33,833 bases of DNA from JAIXWP01 sp049318685 (lineage in GTDB: Bacteria; Bacteroidota; Bacteroidia; Flavobacteriales_D; Sanyastnellaceae). Both the position numbers and the translations under genes were made by a program. The stretch lies in NCBI GenBank assembly GCA_049318685.1, contig JBMOFW010000005.1, forward strand, positions 1-33,833, in the 5' to 3' direction. This document shows, one piece after another, positions 1 to 8,654 of the stretch (position 1 is its first letter; the number at the start of each line of letters is the position of its first letter). The notes below the pieces were generated by a model. The model was not told the origin of the DNA. It searched no databases and was given only the letters and a program-made list of their open reading frames with translations.

Positions 1-274
1 CTTCGAGCAATTTGGCAAAACTGGCATATGCATCAGGAACCCGAATTAAAGTCAACGTCGAAGGCAACGCATTTTCAGCGGCAAAGTCTTGAGACACGAT
101 GGCAATCGATGCTTTGGTCTCGTAGATAAAAGGAGCATATTTCGGGTTAGCCAAAAAGGTCAGCGTTCCCGGTTTACCTTCCTCGATTTTGGAGAGGCTG
201 TTAACAGCTACATCTCCATCACCTTCTACGATACCGCCCAACATGGCAGCAATTTGATTGGCAGAAAATTTCAT
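1..274 (-). CDS. lpxD: LpxD, UDP-3-O-acylglucosamine N-acyltransferase (N-terminal part only)
   Basis: I found this by translating the bases left of aroA. The ATG is at 274-272 and the frame stays open for 91 codons to the window edge. The start reads MKFSANQIAAMLGG and continues with SLSKIEEGKPGTLTFLANPKY, the uridine-binding N-terminal domain typical of LpxD. The hexapeptide-repeat acyltransferase domain would lie outside the window. LpxD adds the second 3-hydroxyacyl chain to UDP-acyl-glucosamine in lipid A synthesis, in the cytoplasm. It begins 27 bases after the aroA stop on the same strand, so it is probably the distal part of the same operon. In many Bacteroidota lpxC/fabZ and lpxA follow, but that is outside the view. 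Family assignment is confident; completeness cannot be judged. Confidence 0.9.
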   Translation of the reverse strand, partial: MKFSANQIAAMLGGIVEGDGDVAVNSLSKIEEGKPGTLTFLANPKYAPFIYETKASIAIVSQDFAAENALPSTLTLIRVPDAYASFAKLLE

Positions 275-301
275 ACAGCGAATATAGGACAGAACCCTAG
301 C

Positions 302-1576
302 TTACCGAATGTGTGCGCCGAGTTCAATTAGTTTTTCAAAATAATCTGGGAATGATTTGGCCACACACTCCGCACCGGCAACCGTTGTGCGATCCCCAGC
401 CAATCCGAGCATCGCCGCAGCCATGGCTATACGATGATCGTTGTGCGAATTCAGGATGGCTTTGCGCACCGGAGAAGGATAAACTTTCAATTCATCATCA
501 CGCATCACCACACGAACAGAACTCTTAGCAAACTCTTCCATAAGTGCTTTCGCACGATTGCTTTCTTTATGCACCAATCGCTTCGCTCCTTTTATTGTCG
601 ACACACCATCGGCAAAAGCTGCTAATGCAACTAATGGAGGCATTAAATCAGGACATTCCGTGGCGTCAAAATCGAACCATTTGATTTCACTTTGATGCAC
701 GGTCACTTCGTTTTTTTGAATTTGAAAAGATACGCCGGCTAGAGTCAATGCCTCCAAAATACGGCTATCGGCTTGAGTAATGTCGCGATTGAGGTTTTCA
801 ATGGTAATACCATTTTCAGCGCACAGCGCACCGGCAACGAGTAAAAACGCTGCTCCACTCCAATCGCCCGGCACCTCCATATCGAGCGATCGATAGCGCT
901 GGTTGCCTTTGATGCAAAAACGTTGGAAATTTTCATTGCGCACTTCAATGCCACTTTTCGCCATGATCTCCAGCGTCATTTGAACATACGGCTTGCTTTT
1001 GAGATTCAGTACGATCAACTCGCTATCGTTTTGTGCCAAAGGCAAAGCGAGTAACAAACCTGTGAGAAATTGCGAAGACAGTGAGCCATCAAGTTCTACT
1101 TTCCCACCGCGCAAAGGTCCATCTACAATAAGAGGCAATAAGCCATTGGTCGTTTGGCATTGCGCTCCCAGGAGGGGCAATACACGATCGTATTCAGTAA
1201 ATGGTCGCGTGATCAAACTACCTGAGCCTTGAATCGTGATTTGCTCACTATATAAGGAGGCAATCGGAGTAAACATGCGAGAAGCAAGGCCACTTTCACC
1301 ACAATGCAAAATAGACTTGGGATTTCGAATGCGAGATGAATCATTGAAAGGAAAACCACCCTTTATCGATGTACGATTTCCCGATTTTTCGACAACCGCA
1401 CCAAGTGCTTTAACCACTTCCATTGCAACAACGCAATCATCGCTTTCCGGATAATGGTGAATGATGCTTTCGCCTTCTGATAGTAAAGCAACCGCTGCGA
1501 GTCTCTGGGCAATACTTTTGCTACCGGGAGCGGCTACACGGCCGTTCAAAACAGAAGGGAAAACGTCTTTTTTCAT
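302..1576 (-). CDS. aroA: 3-phosphoshikimate 1-carboxyvinyltransferase (EPSP synthase)
   Basis: AroA joins shikimate-3-phosphate and phosphoenolpyruvate to make EPSP, the sixth step of the shikimate pathway to aromatic amino acids. The 424-residue protein has the expected length. The N-terminal substrate loop PGSKS is at residues 17-21, the phosphate-binding segment CGESGLASR at 92-100, and NSHNDHRIAMA lies near the C-terminus. The canonical LGNAGTAMRPL motif is replaced by the divergent CGESGLASRMF form, which I recall as usual for Bacteroidota. The ATG at 1576 is separated by two bases from the menG stop, so the two are surely cotranscribed and may be translationally coupled. Chorismate made through AroA feeds menaquinone synthesis, which fits the MenG neighbour. 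Confidence 0.95.
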   Translation of the reverse strand: MKKDVFPSVLNGRVAAPGSKSIAQRLAAVALLSEGESIIHHYPESDDCVVAMEVVKALGAVVEKSGNRTSIKGGFPFNDSSRIRNPKSILHCGESGLASRMFTPIASLYSEQITIQGSGSLITRPFTEYDRVLPLLGAQCQTTNGLLPLIVDGPLRGGKVELDGSLSSQFLTGLLLALPLAQNDSELIVLNLKSKPYVQMTLEIMAKSGIEVRNENFQRFCIKGNQRYRSLDMEVPGDWSGAAFLLVAGALCAENGITIENLNRDITQADSRILEALTLAGVSFQIQKNEVTVHQSEIKWFDFDATECPDLMPPLVALAAFADGVSTIKGAKRLVHKESNRAKALMEEFAKSSVRVVMRDDELKVYPSPVRKAILNSHNDHRIAMAAAMLGLAGDRTTVAGAECVAKSFPDYFEKLIELGAHIR

Positions 1577-1578
1577 TG

Positions 1579-2310
1579 CTAGCTCTTGCGCCCTACGTAG
1601 ATACTGGCAATGCCTCCACTGAGTGGAATACAGCGTGTATCACGGAATCCGGCTTGTTTCATCACATTTAAAAAATCATCACCATCCGGAAAAGCTTGCA
1701 CTGACTCGGGGAGATATGTATAGGCTCGATGGTCTTTGGAGACCAATTTACCTAATCCCGGCATGATGTATTTGAAATAAAAATTAAATCCTTGTTTAAT
1801 CGGAAATTTCTTGGGTTTTGAAAATTCCAAGACAATGCCCAATGCTCCTGGTTTAAGTACGCGATTCATATCCGTCAATCCTTTGAGAAGATTTTCAAAG
1901 TTGCGCACACCAAAAGCTACGGTGAACCCGTCAAATGTATTGGCTTCGAAGGGTAGGTTTTCTGAATCACCGCGTTGCAGGCGAATAATGTGATCATACC
2001 CTTTTTCTTTAATTTTTTTGCGGCCCACTTCGAGCATGCCTTCACTGATATCAACCCCCACAATTTCAGCAGCGCCCAAATCCATGCGCACGGCTTCCAT
2101 AGCAAAATCAGCGGTACCCGTAGCCACATCGAGCACTTTCTGTGGCTTCTCTTTTTTAAGAATACGAATGGCTTTTTTTCTCCAAAGGATATCTATCCCC
2201 ATGGAAAAGAAGTGATTGAGAAAATCATAACTATGGGCGATGTTGTCAAACATCTTTTCCACTTCCTCTTTCTTTCCCCCCTCGTTGTATGGTTTAACTG
2301 TACTTTCCAT
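1579..2310 (-). CDS. menG: Demethylmenaquinone methyltransferase (MenG/UbiE family)
   Basis: This SAM-dependent C-methyltransferase performs the last step of menaquinone synthesis. The 243 residues show the family signature FDNIAHSYDFLNH (21-33), the SAM-binding glycine-rich motif I DVATGTADFA (61-70), the acidic post-I strand VDISEGML (86-93), and the later FGVRNFE and RVLKPG motifs. No ubiquinone-specific genes are present and Bacteroidota use menaquinone, so menG is preferred over ubiE. It lies 33 bases after the kinase gene and two bases before aroA, in the middle of the leftward operon. The start ATG at 2310 gives the normal family length. Confidence 0.94.
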   Translation of the reverse strand: MESTVKPYNEGGKKEEVEKMFDNIAHSYDFLNHFFSMGIDILWRKKAIRILKKEKPQKVLDVATGTADFAMEAVRMDLGAAEIVGVDISEGMLEVGRKKIKEKGYDHIIRLQRGDSENLPFEANTFDGFTVAFGVRNFENLLKGLTDMNRVLKPGALGIVLEFSKPKKFPIKQGFNFYFKYIMPGLGKLVSKDHRAYTYLPESVQAFPDGDDFLNVMKQAGFRDTRCIPLSGGIASIYVGRKS

Positions 2311-2343
2311 AGTTCGTTATAAATCGCAATCAATTGAATATGT

Positions 2344-3342
2344 TCAATCCGCGAGATATTTGATTGCTTCTTCTTTGAGTTTTTCTCTATCGATAGGAAC
2401 TACCCCTACTTTCTCACATACCAAGCCACCGGCTAGGTTGGCCAATCGAGAATAGGTTGCTGCTTCAACCCCGGCAGCCAAAGCCAACGCGGCTACGCTG
2501 ATCACTGTATCTCCAGCTCCTGACACGTCATTGATTTCGCGGGAGTGAGCCGGCTCATGGTTGAATTCATTTTTATCATACATCATTACACCCAACTCAC
2601 TCAGCGTGACCATCGTTGAACGGCAGTCTAATCGATCTTGCAATTGCATCATCGAATTTTTCAAACTATCAAAGTCATCGCGTTTGAAATCGATGCCCAA
2701 TCCTTCTTTGAGTTCTTTCAAATTTGGTTTGAAAAGCGTGCAGTTTTTGTACGTAAAAAAATGATCTTTTTTTGGATCAACAGCAGTAGGAATTTTCTTT
2801 TCATCTGCCCAACGTATTACCGTGCGAATAACCTTTTCGGTTAAAACTCCTTTATTGTAATCCTCGAATATAATGACGTCTATATTTTGTCTATCCAAGA
2901 TACCTTTGATGCAATCCAAGAGATTTCGCTCATCCGTAGCTGAAAGTGGTGTGGTAATTTCATCATCAATTCTCACAATGTGATGACCCGCAGAAATAAC
3001 GCGTGTTTTCACCGTTGTCATGCGTTCAAATGAGTCGATAATTCCTTCGGTAGAAAACCCACTTTCTTTCGATGTTTTTCTAAATACATCGCCTTTCGAA
3101 CCATCGCCTACCACGGAGCAGATGATGGCCTTTGCACCAAGACTTTTCACATTCAACGCAACATTGGCAGCGCCCCCCAAACGGTTTTCTTTTTTCTGCA
3201 CATGGACCACGGGCACCGGAGCTTCGGGAGAAATGCGATCCACTTTTCCCCAGAAATAAGCATCAATCATCACGTCGCCAATGATGAGCGCAGTAAGTTG
3301 ATTAAAACGTTCGAAGAGTTGTTCGATGTCTTGTTGCTTCAT
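2344..3342 (-). CDS. rfaE1: PfkB-family sugar kinase, RfaE1/HldE kinase-domain-like
   Basis: The protein (332 residues) is a ribokinase-fold kinase. It shows GDVMIDAYFWG (22-32), the PfkB signature GGAANVAL (56-63), and the C-terminal anion-hole/catalytic motif SGAGDT with the base Asp at about 278. The GDVMID start and the segment after it (ISPEAPVPV) resemble the N-terminal kinase domain of HldE/RfaE, which phosphorylates D-glycero-D-manno-heptose 7-phosphate in LPS core synthesis. The adenylyltransferase half of HldE is absent, so it would be a stand-alone kinase. lpxD in the same operon fits an LPS role, but another sugar or nucleoside substrate is possible. It starts four bases after the aminotransferase stop. 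Confidence 0.75.
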   Translation of the reverse strand: MKQQDIEQLFERFNQLTALIIGDVMIDAYFWGKVDRISPEAPVPVVHVQKKENRLGGAANVALNVKSLGAKAIICSVVGDGSKGDVFRKTSKESGFSTEGIIDSFERMTTVKTRVISAGHHIVRIDDEITTPLSATDERNLLDCIKGILDRQNIDVIIFEDYNKGVLTEKVIRTVIRWADEKKIPTAVDPKKDHFFTYKNCTLFKPNLKELKEGLGIDFKRDDFDSLKNSMMQLQDRLDCRSTMVTLSELGVMMYDKNEFNHEPAHSREINDVSGAGDTVISVAALALAAGVEAATYSRLANLAGGLVCEKVGVVPIDREKLKEEAIKYLAD

Positions 3343-3346
3343 GTTT

Positions 3347-4585
3347 TTATTTCAATGCAGCCAATGCACGCTTAATGCGCGCAACAGCCTCGATGAGTGT
3401 TTCTTCAGATGCTGCATAAGAAATGCGAATGCAATTGGGATCTCCAAACGCTTCACCAGTTACCACAGCAATCAATTCTTTTTTTAGCATATAAAGACTG
3501 AGGTCAGTAGCGTTGTTGACTACAGTTTCTCCGTCTGATTTTCCAAAGTACGATGATACATCCGGGAAGAAGTAAAAAGCCCCTTCAGGAAGGTTCACTT
3601 TAATACCGGGAATTTCTTTCAACAATGAATAAACCAAATCGCGACGTTTTTTGAAAACATCAATCATGAATTTCACATTATCGGGATCAGCTTCCACCGC
3701 CGCTTTCGTAGCCATTTGCGCTATCGTATTTGGACCAGATGTGATTTGTCCTTGCATCTTGGTGCATGCATCGGCAATCCATTTTGGCGCACCGATGTAT
3801 CCAATACGCCAACCCGTCATCGCGAATGCTTTCGACACTCCATTGACCGTGATAGTGCGATCGATCATATTTCCGAAAGCGCCGATACTTGCTGTTCTTC
3901 CTTCAAAATTGATGAGTTCATAGATTTCATCCGAAATCACATACACACCTTCATGTTGTTCAATGATATCAGCAAACACACTCAACTCGCTTGCAGAATA
4001 TACTGATCCCGTAGGATTACACGGTGAGCTATAAATGATGACTTTGGTGCGCGGAGTGATGGCACCGCGCAATTGATCGGCGGTAATTTTAAAATCATTG
4101 TCCACTGTAGCGAGCAATTCCACCGGAGTTCCCCCAGCTATTTTAACTATTTCAGCATAGCTTACCCAAAATGGACTTGGCATCAGTACTTCGTCCCCCT
4201 TTTCTACCAAAGCAAGAATGGTATTGGCAATGGCTTGTTTTGCGCCAGTACTGATCACAATCTGATCCGGCGTATATTTTAATCCGTTATCGCGTTCAAA
4301 TTTTTTACAAATCGCTTGACGAACCTCTAAAAAACCGTTGACCGGTGGATAGTGTGTAATGTTATCGTCGATGGCTTTTTTTGCAGCTTCTTTAATAAAT
4401 TCGGGAGTATCAAAATCAGGCTCACCCAATGATAAGCTCACTACTTTGTGCCCTTGTTGTGCTAGTTCGCGACTCATGCGCGCCATAGCCAATGTTGCAG
4501 ACTCTGTCAATTGTTCGAGCAATTGTGACACTTTGCCTGCTTTCGATGTTGTATTTTCCATTACACGTATTGATGTTCCGCTCAT
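3347..4585 (-). CDS. PLP-dependent class I aminotransferase, probable aspartate aminotransferase
   Basis: This fold-type I aminotransferase has 412 residues. It shows SLGEPDFDTP (52-61), PCNPTG (188-193), the PLP-contacting SDEIYE (218-223), the Schiff-base lysine in NGVSKAFAMTGWR (Lys252) and the downstream Arg260. The arrangement matches the subgroup Ib aspartate/prephenate aminotransferases of bacteria. Substrate could be aspartate, or prephenate/aromatic amino acids given aroA in the same operon; the sequence alone does not decide. Family similarity begins near residue 20, so the ATG at 4561 (residue 9) is an equally good start to the ATG at 4585. It follows paaI by 34 bases and precedes the kinase by four. 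Confidence 0.88.
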   Translation of the reverse strand: MSGTSIRVMENTTSKAGKVSQLLEQLTESATLAMARMSRELAQQGHKVVSLSLGEPDFDTPEFIKEAAKKAIDDNITHYPPVNGFLEVRQAICKKFERDNGLKYTPDQIVISTGAKQAIANTILALVEKGDEVLMPSPFWVSYAEIVKIAGGTPVELLATVDNDFKITADQLRGAITPRTKVIIYSSPCNPTGSVYSASELSVFADIIEQHEGVYVISDEIYELINFEGRTASIGAFGNMIDRTITVNGVSKAFAMTGWRIGYIGAPKWIADACTKMQGQITSGPNTIAQMATKAAVEADPDNVKFMIDVFKKRRDLVYSLLKEIPGIKVNLPEGAFYFFPDVSSYFGKSDGETVVNNATDLSLYMLKKELIAVVTGEAFGDPNCIRISYAASEETLIEAVARIKRALAALK

Positions 4586-4619
4586 TTCAGAACAGGGCGC
4601 GAATTTACTAAATCTTCAG

Positions 4620-5042
4620 TTATAAAGGCCATTCTTTACCTGTCCGGTACACGGTTCCTTTAAAATGAGCCACGGCCTTCCCTTCTTGATTTTTCACTGT
4701 GATGTAATAGAGGCCTGTACTACGGGTCAAATTGACTTCTTTGACCTCTGTAGTCAGTGTATCACCTACTTTGACAGGAGTCACATGCGAAATGGACGTT
4801 TCGATACTGACCGATTGAATTCCATGCCCATTGCTGGCAAATGCCAACGCGCTGTCGGCCAAAGAATAGGAAATTCCACCATGAGCGATACTGAAACCGT
4901 TGAGCATTTCAGCACGAACAGTCATTTCAAGAACTGAAATTCCCGGACCGTCCTCCAATCTGCGAATTCCAAGCCATTGCGACATGGGATCTTTGTTGAA
5001 CATGACGTCCACAATTTTGGTCGCTTTTTCATTTGGTGTCAT
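4620..5042 (-). CDS. paaI: PaaI-type hotdog-fold acyl-CoA thioesterase
   Basis: The 140-residue protein has the hotdog-fold thioesterase pattern of PaaI: DPMSQWLGI near residue 18, a GPG turn, the HGG helix start (54-56) and the catalytic Asp in LADSA (about 63). PaaI enzymes hydrolyse hydroxyphenylacetyl-CoA and related aryl-CoA thioesters, often as a rescue for CoA trapped in dead-end products. No phenylacetate-degradation genes are nearby, so a general thioesterase role is just as likely. It lies 25 bases downstream of the ABC exporter gene and 34 bases upstream of the aminotransferase in the leftward operon. Confidence 0.82.
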   Translation of the reverse strand: MTPNEKATKIVDVMFNKDPMSQWLGIRRLEDGPGISVLEMTVRAEMLNGFSIAHGGISYSLADSALAFASNGHGIQSVSIETSISHVTPVKVGDTLTTEVKEVNLTRSTGLYYITVKNQEGKAVAHFKGTVYRTGKEWPL

Positions 5043-5067
5043 GCTACGAAAATAAGGGAAAGAAAGA

Positions 5068-6813
5068 TTACAATTCGCTCAAAGTAACCAAGCGGTGATA
5101 GTAGCCTTGTTTTAGCATCAACGAATCGTGGTTGCCTTGTTCCACAATTTCTCCTTTTTCCAAAACCACAATTAAATCTGCCTTTTGAATGGTCGACAAA
5201 CGGTGAGCGATAACAATACTTGTGCGGCCTTTGGTGAGTTCCTCGGTGGCTTTTTGAATCAAAGTTTCTGACTCATGGTCAATACTAGAGGTTGCTTCGT
5301 CGAGCACCAAGATGGCGGGTTTTTGGACATAGGCGCGAACAAAAGAAATCAATTGACGTTGGCCAACGCTGAGCATTCCACCGCGTTCACCCGGATTGAA
5401 ATGATATCCACCCGGGAGTTGCGCAATAAATTCATGAGTACCCACTTTTTTGGAGGCCTCGATCACCTCATGTTCAGTAATGTTGGGATCGTGAAGCGTA
5501 ATGTTATTGAATATAGAATCATTGAAAAGGAAGACATCTTGAAGAACAAGCCCCACATTTTTCCTGAGATTGCTCAAGCTATATTCATCGATAGATTTGC
5601 CATCAATGTGAATATCACCAGCGTTGCGATCGTAGAAACGATTGATTAATCCTGCCAAACTGGATTTACCCGCTCCTGTGGCTCCCACAAAAGCAACCAT
5701 CTGACCAGGCGCAATGCCTAAAGAAATATTCTTCAAAACATAATCGTCATCTTTGTAAGCAAACCAAACTTGATCGAAATCAATCTGTCCCCGCACAACA
5801 TTCGTATGTTCTGAAGACAAATCATGAGGGCGCTCGTCAGTGTCAAACACTTTGAAAACCCGATCCGCATTGACTACCCCCATTTGAAGCACATTAAAGT
5901 TATCAGCCATTTGACGAATTGGGCGATACATCATGGCTATAAACGTTGAAAATTCGAGCAACATTCCTGGAGTCATACGCCCTTGAATGGCATCGCCAAC
6001 TCCATACCAGAGCATCAAACTCACCGACATAGCAGAGAGCAATTCGACCAATGGAAAAAATACCGAATACGCCCAAATGCCCCGTATATGGGCATCGCGG
6101 TGTTCTTTATTAATTTGATCAAACTTCCGTGCCTCTCTTTTTTCCTGATTAAAAATTTGCACCAAACTCATGCCTGTCACATGTTCCTGAATAAACACAT
6201 TGATGCGCGACACCTCATTGCGGACGTCATTAAATGATTTTTTTACTGCTAGTTGAAACAAGCGCGTTGCATAAAGTAATATTGGAATTGGGATCAATAC
6301 AATAAGGGTCATTTGCCAATCGAGATACAGCATAAAACCGATAATCACGATGAGTTTTAAAATGTCTCTCCCAATATCCAACAACCCTACGGAAAATACT
6401 TCTGCTACCCCATCGATATCGGAGATGAGTCGGGTGACGAACTGTCCCACCGGAGTGCGATCGAAATAATTCAATTTAAATCGAATCACATGTTTGTAGA
6501 GATCCGCGCGCATATCGAGTGTAATGCTTTGCGCAACGCGATTGGCGATTAAGGTTTGATAATATTGAAGAATGGCTTCGAGTACCAATAATCCTACAAA
6601 CCACATGGTGAACTTGGCCACACCGGCATAATTGCCCGCAGGAACTTCCACGTCGAGTATATGGCGCATTTGCTCCGGACGAATCGGGCTCATTATCGCC
6701 AACACCAAAACGAGGAACGCGGTGAAATAAAACGAGGAGCGGTAAGCCTTACTTCTAGCGTAAAGCCGTTTAAAGATGGCTACATCAAATGCTTTTCCGC
6801 TGGTGGCACTCAT
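5068..6813 (-). CDS. ABC exporter, fused membrane and ATPase domains (MsbA/MdlB-like)
   Basis: The half-transporter (581 residues) has about six transmembrane helices in residues 1-320 and an ATPase domain after about 345. Visible motifs are Walker A GATGAGKSS (377-385), Q-loop LQDVFLF (424-430), ABC signature LSVGQRQ (481-487), Walker B ILVLDEATSS (501-510) and H-loop His537. It probably works as a homodimer in the inner membrane. The MsbA-like layout would suit export of lipid A or another lipid, and lpxD is in the same operon, but drug or peptide substrates cannot be excluded. Its ATG overlaps the truA stop in an ATGA, which implies translational coupling. Confidence 0.88.
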   Translation of the reverse strand: MSATSGKAFDVAIFKRLYARSKAYRSSFYFTAFLVLVLAIMSPIRPEQMRHILDVEVPAGNYAGVAKFTMWFVGLLVLEAILQYYQTLIANRVAQSITLDMRADLYKHVIRFKLNYFDRTPVGQFVTRLISDIDGVAEVFSVGLLDIGRDILKLIVIIGFMLYLDWQMTLIVLIPIPILLYATRLFQLAVKKSFNDVRNEVSRINVFIQEHVTGMSLVQIFNQEKREARKFDQINKEHRDAHIRGIWAYSVFFPLVELLSAMSVSLMLWYGVGDAIQGRMTPGMLLEFSTFIAMMYRPIRQMADNFNVLQMGVVNADRVFKVFDTDERPHDLSSEHTNVVRGQIDFDQVWFAYKDDDYVLKNISLGIAPGQMVAFVGATGAGKSSLAGLINRFYDRNAGDIHIDGKSIDEYSLSNLRKNVGLVLQDVFLFNDSIFNNITLHDPNITEHEVIEASKKVGTHEFIAQLPGGYHFNPGERGGMLSVGQRQLISFVRAYVQKPAILVLDEATSSIDHESETLIQKATEELTKGRTSIVIAHRLSTIQKADLIVVLEKGEIVEQGNHDSLMLKQGYYHRLVTLSEL

Positions 6814-7646
6814 TTTATTTCATCAAACTGTCCGGGTATATACTGTTTTCGTTTGCTTAAGATGTAGCGTGCGGCAAGTTCAGGACAATATCCATTTTCG
6901 TTGATATAAGCATATTTAATTCGTGAGAGGCGCAAGCCTTCTGGGCGAGCACTATCGCCGGCTTGATTTCGATCATGCGAATCAATGATTTGTTTGAAAT
7001 CATCGACGGTAATTTTCCCTTGGCCTACATCGAACATTGAACCAACGATGGCGCGAATCATATTTCTCAAAAAACGATCCGCAGTAATTCGAAAAACCAA
7101 GCGATCTCCTTGCCTTGTCCACTCCGCACTTCTCACGTCGCAAATCGTTGTTTTTTGACCACCTCCTGCTTTGCTAAACGAAGCAAAATCACCTTGAAAA
7201 ATAAGATGCTTCGCCGCTTCATTCATCAAGTCAACTTGAAGTGGTTTATGATAATAAGTGGAGTGGAGTCGCACAAATGGATTTCGCTTCAGATGCACAT
7301 GGTATTCGTATTCGCGTTCGATGGCATCATAGCGTGTGTGGGCCATCGAATGTACTGGAAACAATTCAAGAGGTGAAACATCCTTATGAAGCACGTGTCC
7401 CAATTTGAATAGCGTATCTTGGGTATCCATGCCATGCAATTCTGGATCGAAATGCAGATAGAAATCTTGCGCATGCACACCGGCGTCCGTTCTTCCACAT
7501 CCTGTGGTTACCACACGTGGCAGGCGAAGTATGCGCGCCAAGGCATTTTCTATTTCTTGCTGAACGCTATGGCCATTCGGTTGGCGTTGCCAACCGTGAT
7601 ATCTCGTTCCGTCGTATGCAATACGTAGAAAGTACCTTTGATACAT
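6810..7646 (-). CDS. truA: tRNA pseudouridine synthase A
   Basis: TruA makes pseudouridine at positions 38-40 of the tRNA anticodon arm. The start MYQRYFLRIAYDGTRYHGWQ is the usual N-terminus, and the catalytic aspartate lies in CGRTDAGVHA (Asp54). Length from this start is 278 residues, slightly above typical because of a basic C-terminal tail. A longer frame opens at 7673, but those codons lie inside the terminator hairpin of the upstream gene and add a non-conserved peptide, so I chose the ATG at 7646. This is the first gene of the leftward run that ends with lpxD. I could not find a convincing promoter between it and the terminator. Confidence 0.94.
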   Translation of the reverse strand: MYQRYFLRIAYDGTRYHGWQRQPNGHSVQQEIENALARILRLPRVVTTGCGRTDAGVHAQDFYLHFDPELHGMDTQDTLFKLGHVLHKDVSPLELFPVHSMAHTRYDAIEREYEYHVHLKRNPFVRLHSTYYHKPLQVDLMNEAAKHLIFQGDFASFSKAGGGQKTTICDVRSAEWTRQGDRLVFRITADRFLRNMIRAIVGSMFDVGQGKITVDDFKQIIDSHDRNQAGDSARPEGLRLSRIKYAYINENGYCPELAARYILSKRKQYIPGQFDEIK

Positions 7647-7651
7647 GGCGC

Positions 7652-7681
7652 AAAAAAAAGGCGCATTTTTCAATGCGCCTT
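7652..7681 (-). terminator. Intrinsic terminator of the T9SS cargo gene
   Basis: A perfect 10-bp stem AAGGCGCATT/AATGCGCCTT (7658-7667 with 7672-7681) closes a 4-base loop. On the minus strand it is followed by eight U residues (the A run 7652-7659 on the plus strand). It starts 20 bases after the stop of the gene at 7702. It also sets the 5' limit of truA, whose ATG is six bases beyond it. Confidence 0.9.
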
Positions 7682-7701
7682 CATTTATTTATTAAAAAAG
7701 A

Positions 7702-8544
7702 CTATTTCTGAATCAATTGCGTAGCTAAAACACGACCATTCAATGACATATGCATAATATATTGTCCACCTTTCAAGTGCGCCAAATCAAATTCAAGGCT
7801 ATGATTTCCTGAGAATTGATTTTGATTGAGCAACGACTCTACTTGGCGTCCAGCCACATCATAGAGAGCGATGTTCACTTGCCCGCTTTGGTTGAGGAAA
7901 TAATTCAAACGAATCTGATTGACAAATGGATTTGGATACACCTCCAAATTTTGGATATCGAGTTGTTCGGAAACACTCACTGCACCTGGAGTCACCACTT
8001 GGCTGAAAGAGTAAATATGGTCGCCGCTTGACACTCCGTTTGCATTCGCAGCATTGCACGCCATATAGAAAGTCACATCACCAATATCAGACGAAGGAGC
8101 TGTCCAAGAAAACGTGAATGTATGACTATTCGGAGAAGCACCACCATTTTCCGTGTGAACAATGTTTTTTCTTGAAAATCCGCCTACTGTTTTATTTTGA
8201 ATTTGGGTACCTGTTCCGGGTACCAACGTTCCTGCATTGTCACCATTAGCCTGCAGACATTCCAATCCAATTCCAAACAAGTTTCTGCCACTTTGCGCCA
8301 TAGTTACATTCACTGTATAGGTTTGGCCTGGCGTGTATTCCCAATTGGTCATTCCGGGAATATCAAACGTGAGATCACCACCTTGTGAATTCACAGCAAC
8401 GCCAGTGTGACAACCAGATTGGTTACAAGTCGATTCACCGGGAGATCCGGTTGCACCTGCCTTTCCATTGTCATTCAATTCCGTTGAGGAGAGAGTAACA
8501 AATGAAAGGACACCGATAAAAGATAGAAAGTAGAGTTTATTCAT
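7702..8544 (-). CDS. Secreted T9SS type A cargo protein with Reeler/choice-of-anchor V-like domain
   Basis: I chose the ATG at 8544, which gives 280 residues starting MNKLYFLSFIGVLSF, a good signal peptide. The frame extends upstream to 8637, but that part overlaps a terminator and lacks signal-peptide character. After the signal peptide comes GSPGEST followed by CNQSGCHTG, a CX4CH motif at residues 40-46. A beta-rich domain then contains YTPGQTYTVNV and FTFSWTAPSSDIGDVTFYMACNAAN, split here only by a few residues, like the Reeler or 'choice-of-anchor V' domains of Bacteroidota. The C-terminus has the type A sorting pattern: VYPNPF, then YDVAGRQV, then LKGGQYIM. It is probably exported by Sec and then by T9SS to the surface. 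Function is unknown. Confidence 0.82.
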   Translation of the reverse strand: MNKLYFLSFIGVLSFVTLSSTELNDNGKAGATGSPGESTCNQSGCHTGVAVNSQGGDLTFDIPGMTNWEYTPGQTYTVNVTMAQSGRNLFGIGLECLQANGDNAGTLVPGTGTQIQNKTVGGFSRKNIVHTENGGASPNSHTFTFSWTAPSSDIGDVTFYMACNAANANGVSSGDHIYSFSQVVTPGAVSVSEQLDIQNLEVYPNPFVNQIRLNYFLNQSGQVNIALYDVAGRQVESLLNQNQFSGNHSLEFDLAHLKGGQYIMHMSLNGRVLATQLIQK

Positions 8545-8602
8545 GTAGTTGATTTTTATATATACTTTGTTACATATAACATCTATAATCTCCTCCAAGT
8601 TC

Positions 8603-8634
8603 AAAAAAAAAGCCCTTCCAAAGAGGGGCTTTTT
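8603..8634 (-). terminator. Intrinsic terminator of the alpha-oxoamine synthase gene
   Basis: AAAAAGCCC (8607-8615) pairs with GGGCTTTTT (8626-8634), extended by a G-U and further weak pairs. A poly-A run on the plus strand at 8603-8611 gives a U tract for leftward transcripts. It sits 20 bases after the stop at 8655. The symmetry could also stop rightward transcripts. Confidence 0.85.
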
Positions 8635-8654
8635 CATATTTTATTGGAAGGCTA

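Noticed and set aside
4592..4618. ATTTAGTAAAT palindrome before the aminotransferase as an operator
   Set aside because: It is short, AT-rich and lies within a tight operon gap; matches of this kind are expected by chance.
7647..7673. Longer N-terminus for TruA starting at 7673
   Set aside because: These codons fall inside the upstream terminator hairpin and U tract, and family similarity begins at the ATG at 7646.
8545..8637. Longer N-terminus for the T9SS cargo protein starting at 8637
   Set aside because: It overlaps the terminator of the preceding gene and would bury the signal peptide 31 residues inside the protein.
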